In this document: positions 44,713 to 53,102 of the stretch, piece after piece
Layout: each line of letters starts with the position of its first letter
Position numbering within the stretch: the first letter of the stretch is position 1
NCBI GenBank assembly: GCA_003148945.1
Contig: QGGY01000005.1
Coordinates: 124,001 to 188,000, forward strand
Direction: 5' to 3'
DNA length: 64,000 nucleotides
Source of the DNA: Murimonas intestini
GTDB taxonomy: Bacteria; Bacillota; Clostridia; Lachnospirales; Lachnospiraceae
Translations under genes and position numbers: made by a program
The notes under the pieces: generated by a model
What the model saw: only the letters and a program-made list of their open reading frames with translations
What the model was told of the DNA's origin: nothing
The model's database searches: none

Positions 44713-47337
44713 ATGGCAAAATGGGTTTACTTATTCAAGGAAGGCAATGCAGCAATGAGGAACCTCCTTGGAGGAAAAGGTGCTAACCTGGCAGAAATGA
44801 CTAACTTAGGTCTGCCGATCCCACAGGGATTTACTGTAACAACAGAAGCCTGCACAAATTACTATGACAATGGCAAAAAGATCAGCCAGGAAATTCAGGG
44901 ACAGATCTTCGAGGCTATCAATTGGTTAGAGGAAGAGAACGGCAGGATGTTTGGTGATACAGAAAATCCGCTTCTGGTTTCCGTTCGTTCCGGTGCTAGA
45001 GCTTCTATGCCGGGTATGATGGATACAATCCTGAATCTGGGTCTGAATGACGTTTCTGTTGAAGGTTTCGCTAAGAAAACCGGGAATGCAAGATTTGCTT
45101 ACGATTCTTACAGAAGATTTATCCAGATGTTCTCAGATGTTGTTATGGAAGTTCCGAAGTCTTTCTTCGAAAAGATCATTGACGAAGTAAAAGAAGCTAA
45201 AGGTGTTAAATTTGACACAGACCTTACAACAGATGATTTAAAAGAACTCGTTAAGAGATTTAAAGCAGTTTATACAGAAGCTATGGGCGGACAGGAATTC
45301 CCGCAGGATCCGAAGATCCAGCTTATGGAAGCTGTTAAGGCCGTGTTCCGTTCATGGGACAACCCACGTGCTATCGTATACCGCCGTATGAATGATATCC
45401 CTGGAGACTGGGGAACAGCTGTTAACGTTCAGACAATGGTATTTGGTAACATGGGTGAGACATCAGGAACAGGTGTTGCATTTACACGTAACCCATCCAC
45501 AGGTGAGAAGGGTATTTATGGCGAATACCTGATCAATGCCCAGGGTGAAGACGTTGTTGCCGGTGTACGTACACCGCAGCCTATCACAAAACTGGCAGAA
45601 GATATGCCGGAATGCTACAAACAGTTCATGAGCCTGGCTATGAAACTGGAAAACCATTACCGCGATATGCAGGATATGGAATTCACCATCCAGGAAGGTA
45701 AACTGTACTTCTTACAGACACGTAACGGAAAGAGAACAGCACCTGCTGCTATCCAGATCGCCTGTGACCTGGTAGACGAAGGAATGATCACACCGGAAGA
45801 AGCAGTTTGCCGTATTGAAGCAAAATCACTTGATCAGTTACTGCATCCTACTTTCAATGCAGCAGCGCTTAAAGCAGGTGAAGTTATCGGTTCCGCTCTT
45901 CCGGCATCTCCGGGAGCAGCAGCAGGTAAAGTTTACTTCACAGCTGATGATGCAAAGAATGCACATGAAGCAGGCGAGAGAGTAATCCTTGTCCGCCTTG
46001 AGACATCTCCTGAAGATATTGAAGGTATGCATGCAGCAGAAGGTATCCTGACAGTCCGCGGTGGTATGACATCTCATGCAGCCGTAGTTGCACGTGGTAT
46101 GGGAACATGCTGTGTATCAGGATGCGGAGAGATCAAGATCAGCGAAGAAGATAAAGTATTCGAGCTTGGCGGATATACATTCCACGAGGGAGATTATATC
46201 TCACTTGATGGTACAACAGGTAAGATCTACAAAGGTGATATCGCTACAGAAGAAGCAGCTGTAGGCGGAAACTTCGGACGTATCATGCGCTGGGCTGACC
46301 AGTTCCGTAAACTGCAGGTTCGTACAAATGCAGACACACCGGCTGATACAGAGAACGCTGTTAAACTGGGAGCAGAAGGTATCGGACTTTGCCGTACAGA
46401 GCATATGTTCTTCGATCCTGACCGTATTCCGAAGATCCGTAAAATGATTCTTTCTGATTCAGTAGAAGCCAGGGAGGCAGCATTAAATGAACTGATCCCG
46501 TTCCAGAAGGCAGACTTCAAGGCTATGTACAAAGCCCTCAGAGGACGTCCTATGACTGTACGTTATCTGGATCCGCCTCTTCATGAGTTTGTTCCTACAG
46601 ATCCGGAAGATATCAAAGCTCTGGCTGAAGATATGGGACTTACCTACGAAGAAGTACAGGCTAAATGTGATGACCTTCACGAGTTCAACCCGATGATGGG
46701 ACATCGTGGATGCCGTCTTGCTGTAACTTATCCTGAAATTGCCAAGATGCAGACAAGAGCTGTCATCGAAGCAGCTATCGAAGTTAAAGATGAGATGGGA
46801 TACGATATCGTTCCTGAAATCATGATTCCGTTAGTAGGAGAGAAGAAAGAGCTGAAATTCGTTAAAGAAGTAGTTATCGCTACTGCAGAAGATGTAATGA
46901 GAGAAAAAGGTGAATATATCAACTACCATGTTGGTACAATGATCGAGATTCCTCGTGCAGCACTGACAGCAGATGAGATTGCTGAAGAAGCAGAATTCTT
47001 CTCATTCGGTACAAATGACCTGACACAGATGACATTCGGATTCTCCCGTGATGATGCCGGAAAATTCCTGAATTCTTACTATACTAACAAGATCTACGAA
47101 TCTGATCCATTCGCAAAACTTGATCAGGATGGTGTTGGACAGTTAGTTAAGATGGCAGCTGAAAAAGGCCGCAAGACAAACCCGAACCTGAAGATGGGTA
47201 TCTGTGGAGAGCACGGCGGAGATCCTTCATCCGTAGAATTCTGCCACAAGGTAGGATTAAACTACGTATCCTGCTCACCGTTCCGTGTGCCGATCGCAAG
47301 ACTGGCAGCAGCTCAGGCAGCTTTGAATAATAAATAA
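44713..47337 (+). CDS. ppdK: Pyruvate, phosphate dikinase
   Basis: Interconverts pyruvate, ATP and phosphate with phosphoenolpyruvate, AMP and pyrophosphate, used in clostridial glycolysis or anaplerosis. The 874-residue enzyme has the ATP-grasp N-terminal domain (GGKGANLAEM), the phosphohistidine domain (GGMTSHAAVVARGMG with the catalytic His) and the C-terminal PEP/pyruvate domain (catalytic Cys in GICGEHGGDPSS). Codon use is strongly biased to preferred codons, indicating high expression. AGGAGG is 10 bases before the ATG. Confidence 0.97.
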   Translation: MAKWVYLFKEGNAAMRNLLGGKGANLAEMTNLGLPIPQGFTVTTEACTNYYDNGKKISQEIQGQIFEAINWLEEENGRMFGDTENPLLVSVRSGARASMPGMMDTILNLGLNDVSVEGFAKKTGNARFAYDSYRRFIQMFSDVVMEVPKSFFEKIIDEVKEAKGVKFDTDLTTDDLKELVKRFKAVYTEAMGGQEFPQDPKIQLMEAVKAVFRSWDNPRAIVYRRMNDIPGDWGTAVNVQTMVFGNMGETSGTGVAFTRNPSTGEKGIYGEYLINAQGEDVVAGVRTPQPITKLAEDMPECYKQFMSLAMKLENHYRDMQDMEFTIQEGKLYFLQTRNGKRTAPAAIQIACDLVDEGMITPEEAVCRIEAKSLDQLLHPTFNAAALKAGEVIGSALPASPGAAAGKVYFTADDAKNAHEAGERVILVRLETSPEDIEGMHAAEGILTVRGGMTSHAAVVARGMGTCCVSGCGEIKISEEDKVFELGGYTFHEGDYISLDGTTGKIYKGDIATEEAAVGGNFGRIMRWADQFRKLQVRTNADTPADTENAVKLGAEGIGLCRTEHMFFDPDRIPKIRKMILSDSVEAREAALNELIPFQKADFKAMYKALRGRPMTVRYLDPPLHEFVPTDPEDIKALAEDMGLTYEEVQAKCDDLHEFNPMMGHRGCRLAVTYPEIAKMQTRAVIEAAIEVKDEMGYDIVPEIMIPLVGEKKELKFVKEVVIATAEDVMREKGEYINYHVGTMIEIPRAALTADEIAEEAEFFSFGTNDLTQMTFGFSRDDAGKFLNSYYTNKIYESDPFAKLDQDGVGQLVKMAAEKGRKTNPNLKMGICGEHGGDPSSVEFCHKVGLNYVSCSPFRVPIARLAAAQAALNNK

Positions 47338-47358
47338 TTCTAAATAGGTAAAAAACTA

Positions 47359-47395
47359 ATAGGCCTTGTACTTTTGTACAGGGCCTATTTTTAGG
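47359..47395 (+). terminator. ppdK terminator
   Basis: TAGGCCTTGTAC pairs with GTACAGGGCCTA (one G-U) across TTTT, then TTTTT. Confidence 0.85.
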
Positions 47396-47472
47396 ATTTA
47401 TACAAGCCAAAGTCAAGCTTACATGACCCTGGCGGCTGTCGAGGGGATAAATGTCCTAAGTTCCTTTTGCTG

Positions 47473-47781
47473 CTATAATAGATCGTGCCATTCCCGGTGG
47501 TTATAAAGGATACGAAAAATATGAACTTCATGTGCGGCTTCATCCACCACAAAGAAAGCAATGTAGTTTTCTACAAACAATTTCCGGACACCAATCTGGG
47601 AATATGGCGGCTCTGCGATTAGAGGGCAGCGATAGGGCATGAGTTCCAGATTTAAGATTTCCTGTTTAATCTTATGATACAGGTTTCTGGCTGCATCTGG
47701 TGCCTTTAAGGTTTCTGTGATGTAGATAATGATATCTTCAAGGTCTCGGCCGGCTTTGGAATCTATGATTACGCTATACAT
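47473..47781 (-). CDS. RelE/ParE-family toxin
   Basis: A 102-residue member of the RelE/ParE superfamily: an N-terminal beta strand (YSVIIDSKAGRDLEDIIIYI), a helical hairpin, then the core PLIAEPPYSQIGVRKLFVENYIAFFVV and C-terminal VHIFRILYNHREW. Its start overlaps the antitoxin stop by 8 bases. The RILYNHREWHDLL tail is typical of mRNA-cleaving YoeB/RelE or ParE types; the exact target cannot be assigned. It is intact. Confidence 0.85.
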   Translation of the reverse strand: MYSVIIDSKAGRDLEDIIIYITETLKAPDAARNLYHKIKQEILNLELMPYRCPLIAEPPYSQIGVRKLFVENYIAFFVVDEAAHEVHIFRILYNHREWHDLL

Positions 47782-48049
47782 CAGCAGAGAACTCCAATTT
47801 TTTTTCTAAATCAGAAAAAACCTCAGAGGCGGGTCTTCCATGTCCTGTATTTACAGTTGCCAAACCTTCATCCAGAAGCCGGTGCAGGTCGGATTTTCCG
47901 CATAACCGTTCATATAGTTCATTAGTCATGACAACCAAATCTCCGCTGCCGTTTTTGGTGATGAAAACAGGTTCCTGATATTGGTTGCAAAATTCAGAGA
48001 TTTCATTGTATTTGTTCCGCAGATCGCTGCTTGGTCTGATCATTGGCAT
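47774..48049 (-). CDS. Phd/YefM-family antitoxin
   Basis: A 91-residue antitoxin of the Phd/YefM type: MIRPSSDLRNKYNEISEFC, the region EPVFITKNGSGDLVVM typical of the N-terminal DNA-binding domain, and a charged C-terminal tail that contacts the toxin. A GTG at 48058 is in frame, but ATG 48049 follows AAGGAGG by eight bases and is preferred. The promoter is on the minus strand at 48108-48080 (TTGATA-N17-TATAAT), next to the stop of the preceding response regulator gene. Confidence 0.85.
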   Translation of the reverse strand: MPMIRPSSDLRNKYNEISEFCNQYQEPVFITKNGSGDLVVMTNELYERLCGKSDLHRLLDEGLATVNTGHGRPASEVFSDLEKKLEFSADV

Positions 48050-48079
48050 AAGTAACACCTCCTTAAAAGTTCTATCAAT

Positions 48080-48108
48080 ATTATATCGTTATTTTGAGAA
48101 AATATCAA
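48080..48108 (-). promoter_or_regulatory. YefM/RelE-type operon promoter
   Basis: On the minus strand, TTGATA (48108-48103), 17 bases, TATAAT (48085-48080). It lies just beyond the response regulator stop, giving the toxin-antitoxin pair its own start. Confidence 0.6.
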
Positions 48109-48109
48109 C

Positions 48110-48844
48110 TTAATATTGTTTCTGCGTGCCGCGGATCTTCCTGAAATTATAGTCCCTCACAGCCTGCTCTATCTGCAGCCGGTTCCTTATGCGGATTGAA
48201 AATTTATCACCATTTTCCAGGATGCAGCAGTTGTTTTCGACTTTGCTTATATAGTCGGCATTCAGAATGATTCCCTTGTTGACAGAGAGAAAACGTGAGT
48301 CGCAGCCTGTCAGCTCCAGAAAATCCCCTGTGGTCATGCGGCTCCTTAAAGATGTGCCGTCTGTCAGGCCGATTGCCAGATAATGGCCGTCACTTACGGC
48401 AGACATCACATCTGTCAGGAAAACAGGAATAGTTTTCCTTTCACTGACGATCTCAATAAATCTGGAAACAGGATGGATTACCTTTAATGCATCCTGGAGT
48501 ACCTGAAAAACCCTTTCTTCAGTAAATGGTTTCGTTATATATTCAAAAGCATGGCAGGAAAATGCATCCGGCATGAAGTCCTGGCTGGAGGTCAGAAAAA
48601 TCAGTATACATTCACTGTCTTTTTCACGGAGCCTGCGGGCCGTCTCAATCCCGCTCATGCCTGCCATATAGATATCCATGAAAACTAAGGAATAAGAGCC
48701 TTTCTCAAAATCTTTCAGAAAAGCTTCTCCATCTTTGAAGCCGGAGAGTTCAAAACAGAGATTGTTTTGTGTTCCAAATTTCCGGCAGTATTTTATTATC
48801 ATATTCAGATATTCATCTTCGTCGTCTACTAAGGCAATATTCAA
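48110..48844 (-). CDS. LytTR response regulator (AgrA-like)
   Basis: A 244-residue two-component regulator. The receiver domain (residues 1-125) has ALVDDEDEYL, phosphoacceptor Asp in LVFMDIYMAGMSG and the lysine in ITKPFTEE. The C-terminal LytTR DNA-binding domain follows (FIEIVSERKTIPVFLTDVMS, SRFLSVNKGIILNADYISKVE). The gene lies downstream of a GHKL histidine kinase on the same strand (128-base gap). No AgrB/AgrD pair is present, so the signal is unknown. Tandem direct repeats upstream of the kinase fit a LytTR binding site. Confidence 0.92.
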   Translation of the reverse strand: MNIALVDDEDEYLNMIIKYCRKFGTQNNLCFELSGFKDGEAFLKDFEKGSYSLVFMDIYMAGMSGIETARRLREKDSECILIFLTSSQDFMPDAFSCHAFEYITKPFTEERVFQVLQDALKVIHPVSRFIEIVSERKTIPVFLTDVMSAVSDGHYLAIGLTDGTSLRSRMTTGDFLELTGCDSRFLSVNKGIILNADYISKVENNCCILENGDKFSIRIRNRLQIEQAVRDYNFRKIRGTQKQY

Positions 48845-48972
48845 ATTACTAACTCATCCCTTCTACTTAAATAAAGTAAATGTAAATGTTCCATTTTGTT
48901 TTTTCACCCTCTTAGTGCGCAGCATGCCCATCCGAAGGATCTAAGTTATGGGATGCACGGAGGGGGTAGTTT

Positions 48973-50289
48973 TTAGAGTTTGAGCATGATATCAATAAAG
49001 AAATTCCGTTCGTTGTTAGATATCTGTGCCATACCCTTGTGTTTTTCTGCGATTGTTTTTATGGAGAAAAGTCCGGTACCTTCACCGTTCCGCTTTGTGG
49101 ACATAAAGGTTTCCTGATTTTTCTTGACCTTGCCGTCAAAGCTGTTGGTAGAAACTATATAGAGGCAGTCCATATTTTTAAGAAGGATGGAAAGGTTGAA
49201 AAAGCGCTGATCTTCCGGAACTGTCTTGCATCCGGCAATGGCATTTTCCAGGAGATTGCCCAGGAGGCTGCATAAATCCAGCTCAGAGACAGTCAGCGGT
49301 TCAGGAATATGGATCTTCCAGTCTGTTTTAATATTTTCTGAGGCCGCCATTTCCCTGTAATAATTAAAAAGGGCGTTCAGCGCTGCATTGTGGCAATAAT
49401 TGACAGGAGTATTCAGGTCCAGTTCTTGTTCGTATTCATGCAGCTGTGCCCGAAGGCTTTCGAAATCACCGTTGTCGGCAAGGCCTGCCATACCGTGGAC
49501 AAGGTGGCGGAAATCGTGGCGGAGCCGTTTAGTCTGCTGGATATGATTTTGCAGGGACTCATACTGACCGGCCTGTATTTCCAGAAACCTGACTTCTTCT
49601 TCCTGCCTGGCCTGTTTAAAAATTACAACAGACATATGGTAGAAAAGGACATACAGGAACAGCAGCAGGAGGAAAAGAATGATTTCCAGCCATGGAAGCA
49701 TTACCATGATCCGCCCGGTATGCAGTGTCTGATAAGAGTAGGGAGTCATCATCAAGTTGAATAAAAGCAGCATTACCGGAAGAGCCGTGGTAGAGTACCA
49801 GACTTTCGGAAAGTTCAGGTGGTCCAGCATCCAGCTGAAATAGCGGTGCAGGGGGAAAGCCAGAGCAAGAACCAGCAGTACAGAGGCAATAAACTGAAAT
49901 GCTCCTGCTTCAGGGGAAAAATAGGCAGAACCTGATGCGGGATGCAGGGCGGCATCAAAGATAAAGGCAGCCACAGCCGGGAAGGACATGACAGCACAGG
50001 CATTCAGAAACACCGCCAGTGTCCTGGCCAGATCTGTTTTTACAGTTTTGTAGTAAAGAAAGAAAAAAATTACGAGAGATGGCAGCAAAACCACATTAAC
50101 ATCCAGGTCCAGATACATGGCAAACCATGAGGCGGCAGGAGTATACAAAATAAATAAAACAGCACATATAAAAAATAAACGGCCCCGTGTATATTTTAGC
50201 TGGTTTTTCATAGGCAGGTAGCAGAATGCCGCTGCCGGGAATAAAACAAAAAACTGTATCATCATTAACAGCCATTTATGCAGATCCAT
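48973..50289 (-). CDS. Sensor histidine kinase, AgrC-like (GHKL)
   Basis: A 438-residue kinase. The N-terminal half has about six to seven membrane segments (residues 8-230: a typical AgrC-like sensor), followed by a coiled-coil, the H-box RLRHDFRHLVHG, the N-box LLGNLLENAIAGC and the G-box GTGLFSIKTIAEKHKG. In AgrC-type systems the membrane domain binds a secreted peptide; no peptide gene is found here. The paired LytTR regulator is downstream. Confidence 0.92.
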   Translation of the reverse strand: MDLHKWLLMMIQFFVLFPAAAFCYLPMKNQLKYTRGRLFFICAVLFILYTPAASWFAMYLDLDVNVVLLPSLVIFFFLYYKTVKTDLARTLAVFLNACAVMSFPAVAAFIFDAALHPASGSAYFSPEAGAFQFIASVLLVLALAFPLHRYFSWMLDHLNFPKVWYSTTALPVMLLLFNLMMTPYSYQTLHTGRIMVMLPWLEIILFLLLLFLYVLFYHMSVVIFKQARQEEEVRFLEIQAGQYESLQNHIQQTKRLRHDFRHLVHGMAGLADNGDFESLRAQLHEYEQELDLNTPVNYCHNAALNALFNYYREMAASENIKTDWKIHIPEPLTVSELDLCSLLGNLLENAIAGCKTVPEDQRFFNLSILLKNMDCLYIVSTNSFDGKVKKNQETFMSTKRNGEGTGLFSIKTIAEKHKGMAQISNNERNFFIDIMLKL

Positions 50290-50378
50290 AAAAATTCACC
50301 CCTTCAAAGCTGGAACTTATCTGTACAGGCTATGTATTTTGCAGAATGCTCCAAATCACAATTCTGTCTACGTACTTT

Positions 50379-50486
50379 ATTATATCTTAAATAGACATTC
50401 CTGTCATGGAATCTGCATGACGTTTGTGCCAGAAAAATGACGTTCCTGCCAGAATCATTGATTTTTACTCATGGCGGAATTATAAT
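50379..50486. promoter_or_regulatory. Divergent promoters with tandem LytTR-like sites
   Basis: Minus-strand promoter for the kinase: ATGACA (50407-50402), 17 bases, TATAAT (50384-50379). Plus-strand promoter for patatin: TTGATT (50458-50463), 17 bases, TATAAT (50481-50486). Between the two -35 boxes, ATGACGTTTGTGCCAGAA (50417-50434) and ATGACGTTCCTGCCAGAA (50437-50454) are direct repeats (16 of 18 identical, 20-base period) ending 3 bases before the patatin -35. Confidence 0.7.
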
Positions 50487-50565
50487 TTTTACCTGCAGTA
50501 AAGGTGTTGTTTTGCCTGTTATAAACTGTACTGCGGATGGGAATGGAAAAAGGAGAGTAAGCTGC

Positions 50566-51438
50566 ATGGAAGAGAAAAACAGATATATGAAAAATACTGG
50601 ACTGATATTAGAAGGCGGGGCTAACAGGGGAGTATTTACCGCCGGGGTGCTGGACTGTATGCAGGATTATGGAGTCTATCTGCCTTATATAGCTGCAGTT
50701 TCCGCAGGTTCATTCAATGCAATGGATTATGCCGCAAGGCAGAGGGGAAGGTCACGTGACTGTATGATTCCCAATGGGCGGAACCGTCCTCCTATTCATT
50801 GGACCCATTTTTTCAGAAAAAGGGCAATGATTGATTTTGATCTGGCTTTCGACGAATATCCTAACAAACTGCTTCCTTTTGATTATAAAGCTTATGAGGA
50901 GTCGGGCGTAACCTGCGAATATGTAGCCACAGACTGCCGAACAGGGCAGGCTGCTTATCTGTCGGAGAAACATGACGGAAAACGGCTGATGCAGATCGCT
51001 AGGGCAAGCTGCAGCGTACCTTATGTATGTCCGATGACCAGGCTGGATGGACATTTATATCTGGATGGAGGCATTTCTGATTCTATTCCTGTCCGTCATG
51101 CTATGGAGCTTGGTTATGAGAAAAATATAGTAGTCCTGACGAGGGAGAAGGAATACAGAAAACCCACAGCTGGCCGGTCACGCTGGATCACATATATGAT
51201 GTACCGGAATTATCCTATGCTGGCAGAGCAGCTTGAGAGCAGGAACAGGCGTTATAATGAGACGATAGAATATCTGGAGGAGCTGGAAGCAAAGCAGAGA
51301 ATACTGATCATCCGGCCCTATAAAGTTCTTGTCAGCAGAGCGGATAATAACACAGAACGCCTGCAGGCTTTTTACAGGCAGGGGTATGAAACAGCAGAGC
51401 AGAGGATGAAGGAGATTCAGGACTTTGTGCTGGGATAA
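50566..51438 (+). CDS. Patatin-like phospholipase
   Basis: A 290-residue patatin-fold acyl hydrolase of the RssA/YlaK-like group. The oxyanion motif LEGGANRGVFTAG, the nucleophile region AAVSAGSFNAMD (Ser) and the catalytic aspartate in YLDGGISDSIPV are all visible. The GXSXG motif is AVSAG, so the first glycine is replaced by alanine. An earlier in-frame ATG (50437) would place the start in the promoter. ATG 50566 is preferred because AGGAGA is nine bases upstream. Its promoter abuts the LytTR-like repeats. Confidence 0.88.
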   Translation: MEEKNRYMKNTGLILEGGANRGVFTAGVLDCMQDYGVYLPYIAAVSAGSFNAMDYAARQRGRSRDCMIPNGRNRPPIHWTHFFRKRAMIDFDLAFDEYPNKLLPFDYKAYEESGVTCEYVATDCRTGQAAYLSEKHDGKRLMQIARASCSVPYVCPMTRLDGHLYLDGGISDSIPVRHAMELGYEKNIVVLTREKEYRKPTAGRSRWITYMMYRNYPMLAEQLESRNRRYNETIEYLEELEAKQRILIIRPYKVLVSRADNNTERLQAFYRQGYETAEQRMKEIQDFVLG

Positions 51439-51450
51439 AGACACTAATAG

Positions 51451-51484
51451 GAAACGCCCACGGTTGATTTACCGTGGGTGTTTC
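51451..51484. terminator. Hairpin after patatin gene
   Basis: GAAACGCCCACGGT (51451-51464) and ACCGTGGGTGTTTC (51471-51484) pair over 14 bp (one G-U) around a six-base loop. Only a short T-run follows, so it may be a weak terminator. Confidence 0.6.
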
Positions 51485-51561
51485 CATGTCAGTACAGGTA
51501 TTGTCACGAAATGCGGGACTCGGAATAGAATGTATTAATAATTTGAAAAAGGGCAGATATT

Positions 51562-53097
51562 GTGATTACAACTATTATTATAATTGCAGCTGCTGTTTTA
51601 ATTTTGGCAGTGCTGATTTTTTTTATTGTTTGGAAAGTCCGGAGTCACCGCTTCCGTCCAAATCCCGATAAGTGCAGGCAAAAGGAAGAACTGGACGCTG
51701 ACATTGAAGAGGCAGGATTTGCATATGAGATAAACGGGGACTACTTTTATTCTCTGATGAACTGCTGGCAGCGCCAGGTGGGATACTGCCGCCTCTATGA
51801 TGAGGGAGCGCCATTGTTTAACATGATTTTTGACTGTGAACCTGTTACATTTTCTTATGCAGGCAAAAGGTGGCTGATCGAGCTGTGGAAGGGACAGTAC
51901 GGCATTACAACAGGCGCAGAGATCGGTGTGTATAATACAGAACGCGAGGATATAGACACCGATAAATTTAAAGGAACCTTTTATGAGAATATCACCAATG
52001 ATGAAATGCTTAAATTGTCATATATCCTGAGGAAAAACGGCAGGGTGATCCTGCGCCGCAAAGCTCTGCACTGGTGGCTTACAGGTTTTAAACTTGGAGA
52101 ATTTTCAAAGCCTGAGTCACTTACTATGGATGCAAAGATCACCTTCCGGGACAGGGAGATGAGGGATGCATTTGTCAAAAGTCTGACGGATCTTGGCTAT
52201 GTCAGAAAAGAATATTCTGTAAGGGGAAAGACTGTATCGGTTCATTTTACGACACCTCGTTCGCCGCAGACACTCTCAAGAAATAAAGTCCAGGAGACGC
52301 TTGTTCAGCAGACAAACAGCAATAACTGCAAGCTATACGAATTTGCGACCGGAAAATACAGCGATACACTTGATAAGCTGGAATACGCAAAGGCTATGGC
52401 ACCGGAAATATATGACCTATTTACGAAGTCACTCTATGCCAAAGGTTTATATGGCGCATTCGAGTGGATAAAAGACTGGCTGGAAGGACGTCACCCAAAT
52501 CCGGGGCCCGGCCCGAAACCGCCTAGGCCGCCAAAACCGCCATGCCATCCGGAACCGCCATGCCGCCCGGAACCGCCGTGTCATCCTGAGCCGCCATGCC
52601 GTCCGGAACCGCCGTGTCATCCTGAGCCGCCATGCCGCCCGGAACCGCCGTGTTGTTCTGAGCCGCCGTGTCATCCTGAGCGTCCGTGTTGTCCGTGTCC
52701 GCAGGAGCCGTCATGTGAGCCATGCCACCCGAACCAGACGTGTTCCCCATGCCATCCTGATGCAAGATGTCGTCCGAACACAGAATGCCGCCCGAATACA
52801 GAATGTCATACGAGTACGGGATGCCGCCCTGATTCAATGTGCCGTCCCTGTTCTCCCGGAGCATCACGGTCAGCATGTCAGCCAGGACAGTCATGCAATG
52901 GGTTCAGGCAAAATTCATCTGACTGCTGCGATCATGACAGGCAGGACGATATGCAGAGTAATTATTATGCAAGTGATAACTGGGAAGATGATTCAGATGG
53001 AAGGATCAGAAAACAGGATGACATGGACTTAGCTGATGAGCCAGGGGTTAAAAGCTGCCCGGCAAAAAAGGCAGAGACAAGTGAAGCGGAGAGGTAA
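51562..53097 (+). CDS. Membrane-anchored DUF4474 protein with Cys/Pro-rich repeat tail
   Basis: A 511-residue protein. Residues 2-25 are a membrane helix, followed by a basic region. Residues 40-230 are a DUF4474 domain (FAYEINGDYFYSLMNCWQR, MIFDCEPVTFSYAGKRWLIELWKGQYG, HWWLTGFKLGEFS), known only as a domain of unknown function in Clostridia. The C-terminus has eight PPCxPE units (residues 326-373), a cysteine-rich stretch, and an acidic tail. The start is GTG with a weak AGGGCAG upstream. The next gene follows after 5 bases. Confidence 0.78.
   Translation: MITTIIIIAAAVLILAVLIFFIVWKVRSHRFRPNPDKCRQKEELDADIEEAGFAYEINGDYFYSLMNCWQRQVGYCRLYDEGAPLFNMIFDCEPVTFSYAGKRWLIELWKGQYGITTGAEIGVYNTEREDIDTDKFKGTFYENITNDEMLKLSYILRKNGRVILRRKALHWWLTGFKLGEFSKPESLTMDAKITFRDREMRDAFVKSLTDLGYVRKEYSVRGKTVSVHFTTPRSPQTLSRNKVQETLVQQTNSNNCKLYEFATGKYSDTLDKLEYAKAMAPEIYDLFTKSLYAKGLYGAFEWIKDWLEGRHPNPGPGPKPPRPPKPPCHPEPPCRPEPPCHPEPPCRPEPPCHPEPPCRPEPPCCSEPPCHPERPCCPCPQEPSCEPCHPNQTCSPCHPDARCRPNTECRPNTECHTSTGCRPDSMCRPCSPGASRSACQPGQSCNGFRQNSSDCCDHDRQDDMQSNYYASDNWEDDSDGRIRKQDDMDLADEPGVKSCPAKKAETSEAER
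52537..52680 (+). repeat. 18-base repeats coding PPCHPE/PPCRPE
   Basis: Eight units of 18 bases code for PPCHPE, PPCRPE and close variants, alternating in pairs. They give a regular cysteine every six residues in an extended Pro-rich chain. The repeats explain the spurious long frames on the opposite strand. Confidence 0.9.
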
Positions 53098-53102
53098 GTT
53101 CC

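Noticed and set aside
48845..50565. Complete agr-type quorum system
   Set aside because: Only the kinase and LytTR regulator are present; no AgrB peptidase or AgrD-like peptide frame was found nearby.
52447..52894. Minus-strand and alternative frames through the PPCxPE repeats, including Gly/Asp-rich 123-residue frame
   Set aside because: Same cause: an 18-base repeat keeps other frames open. No start signals or homology.
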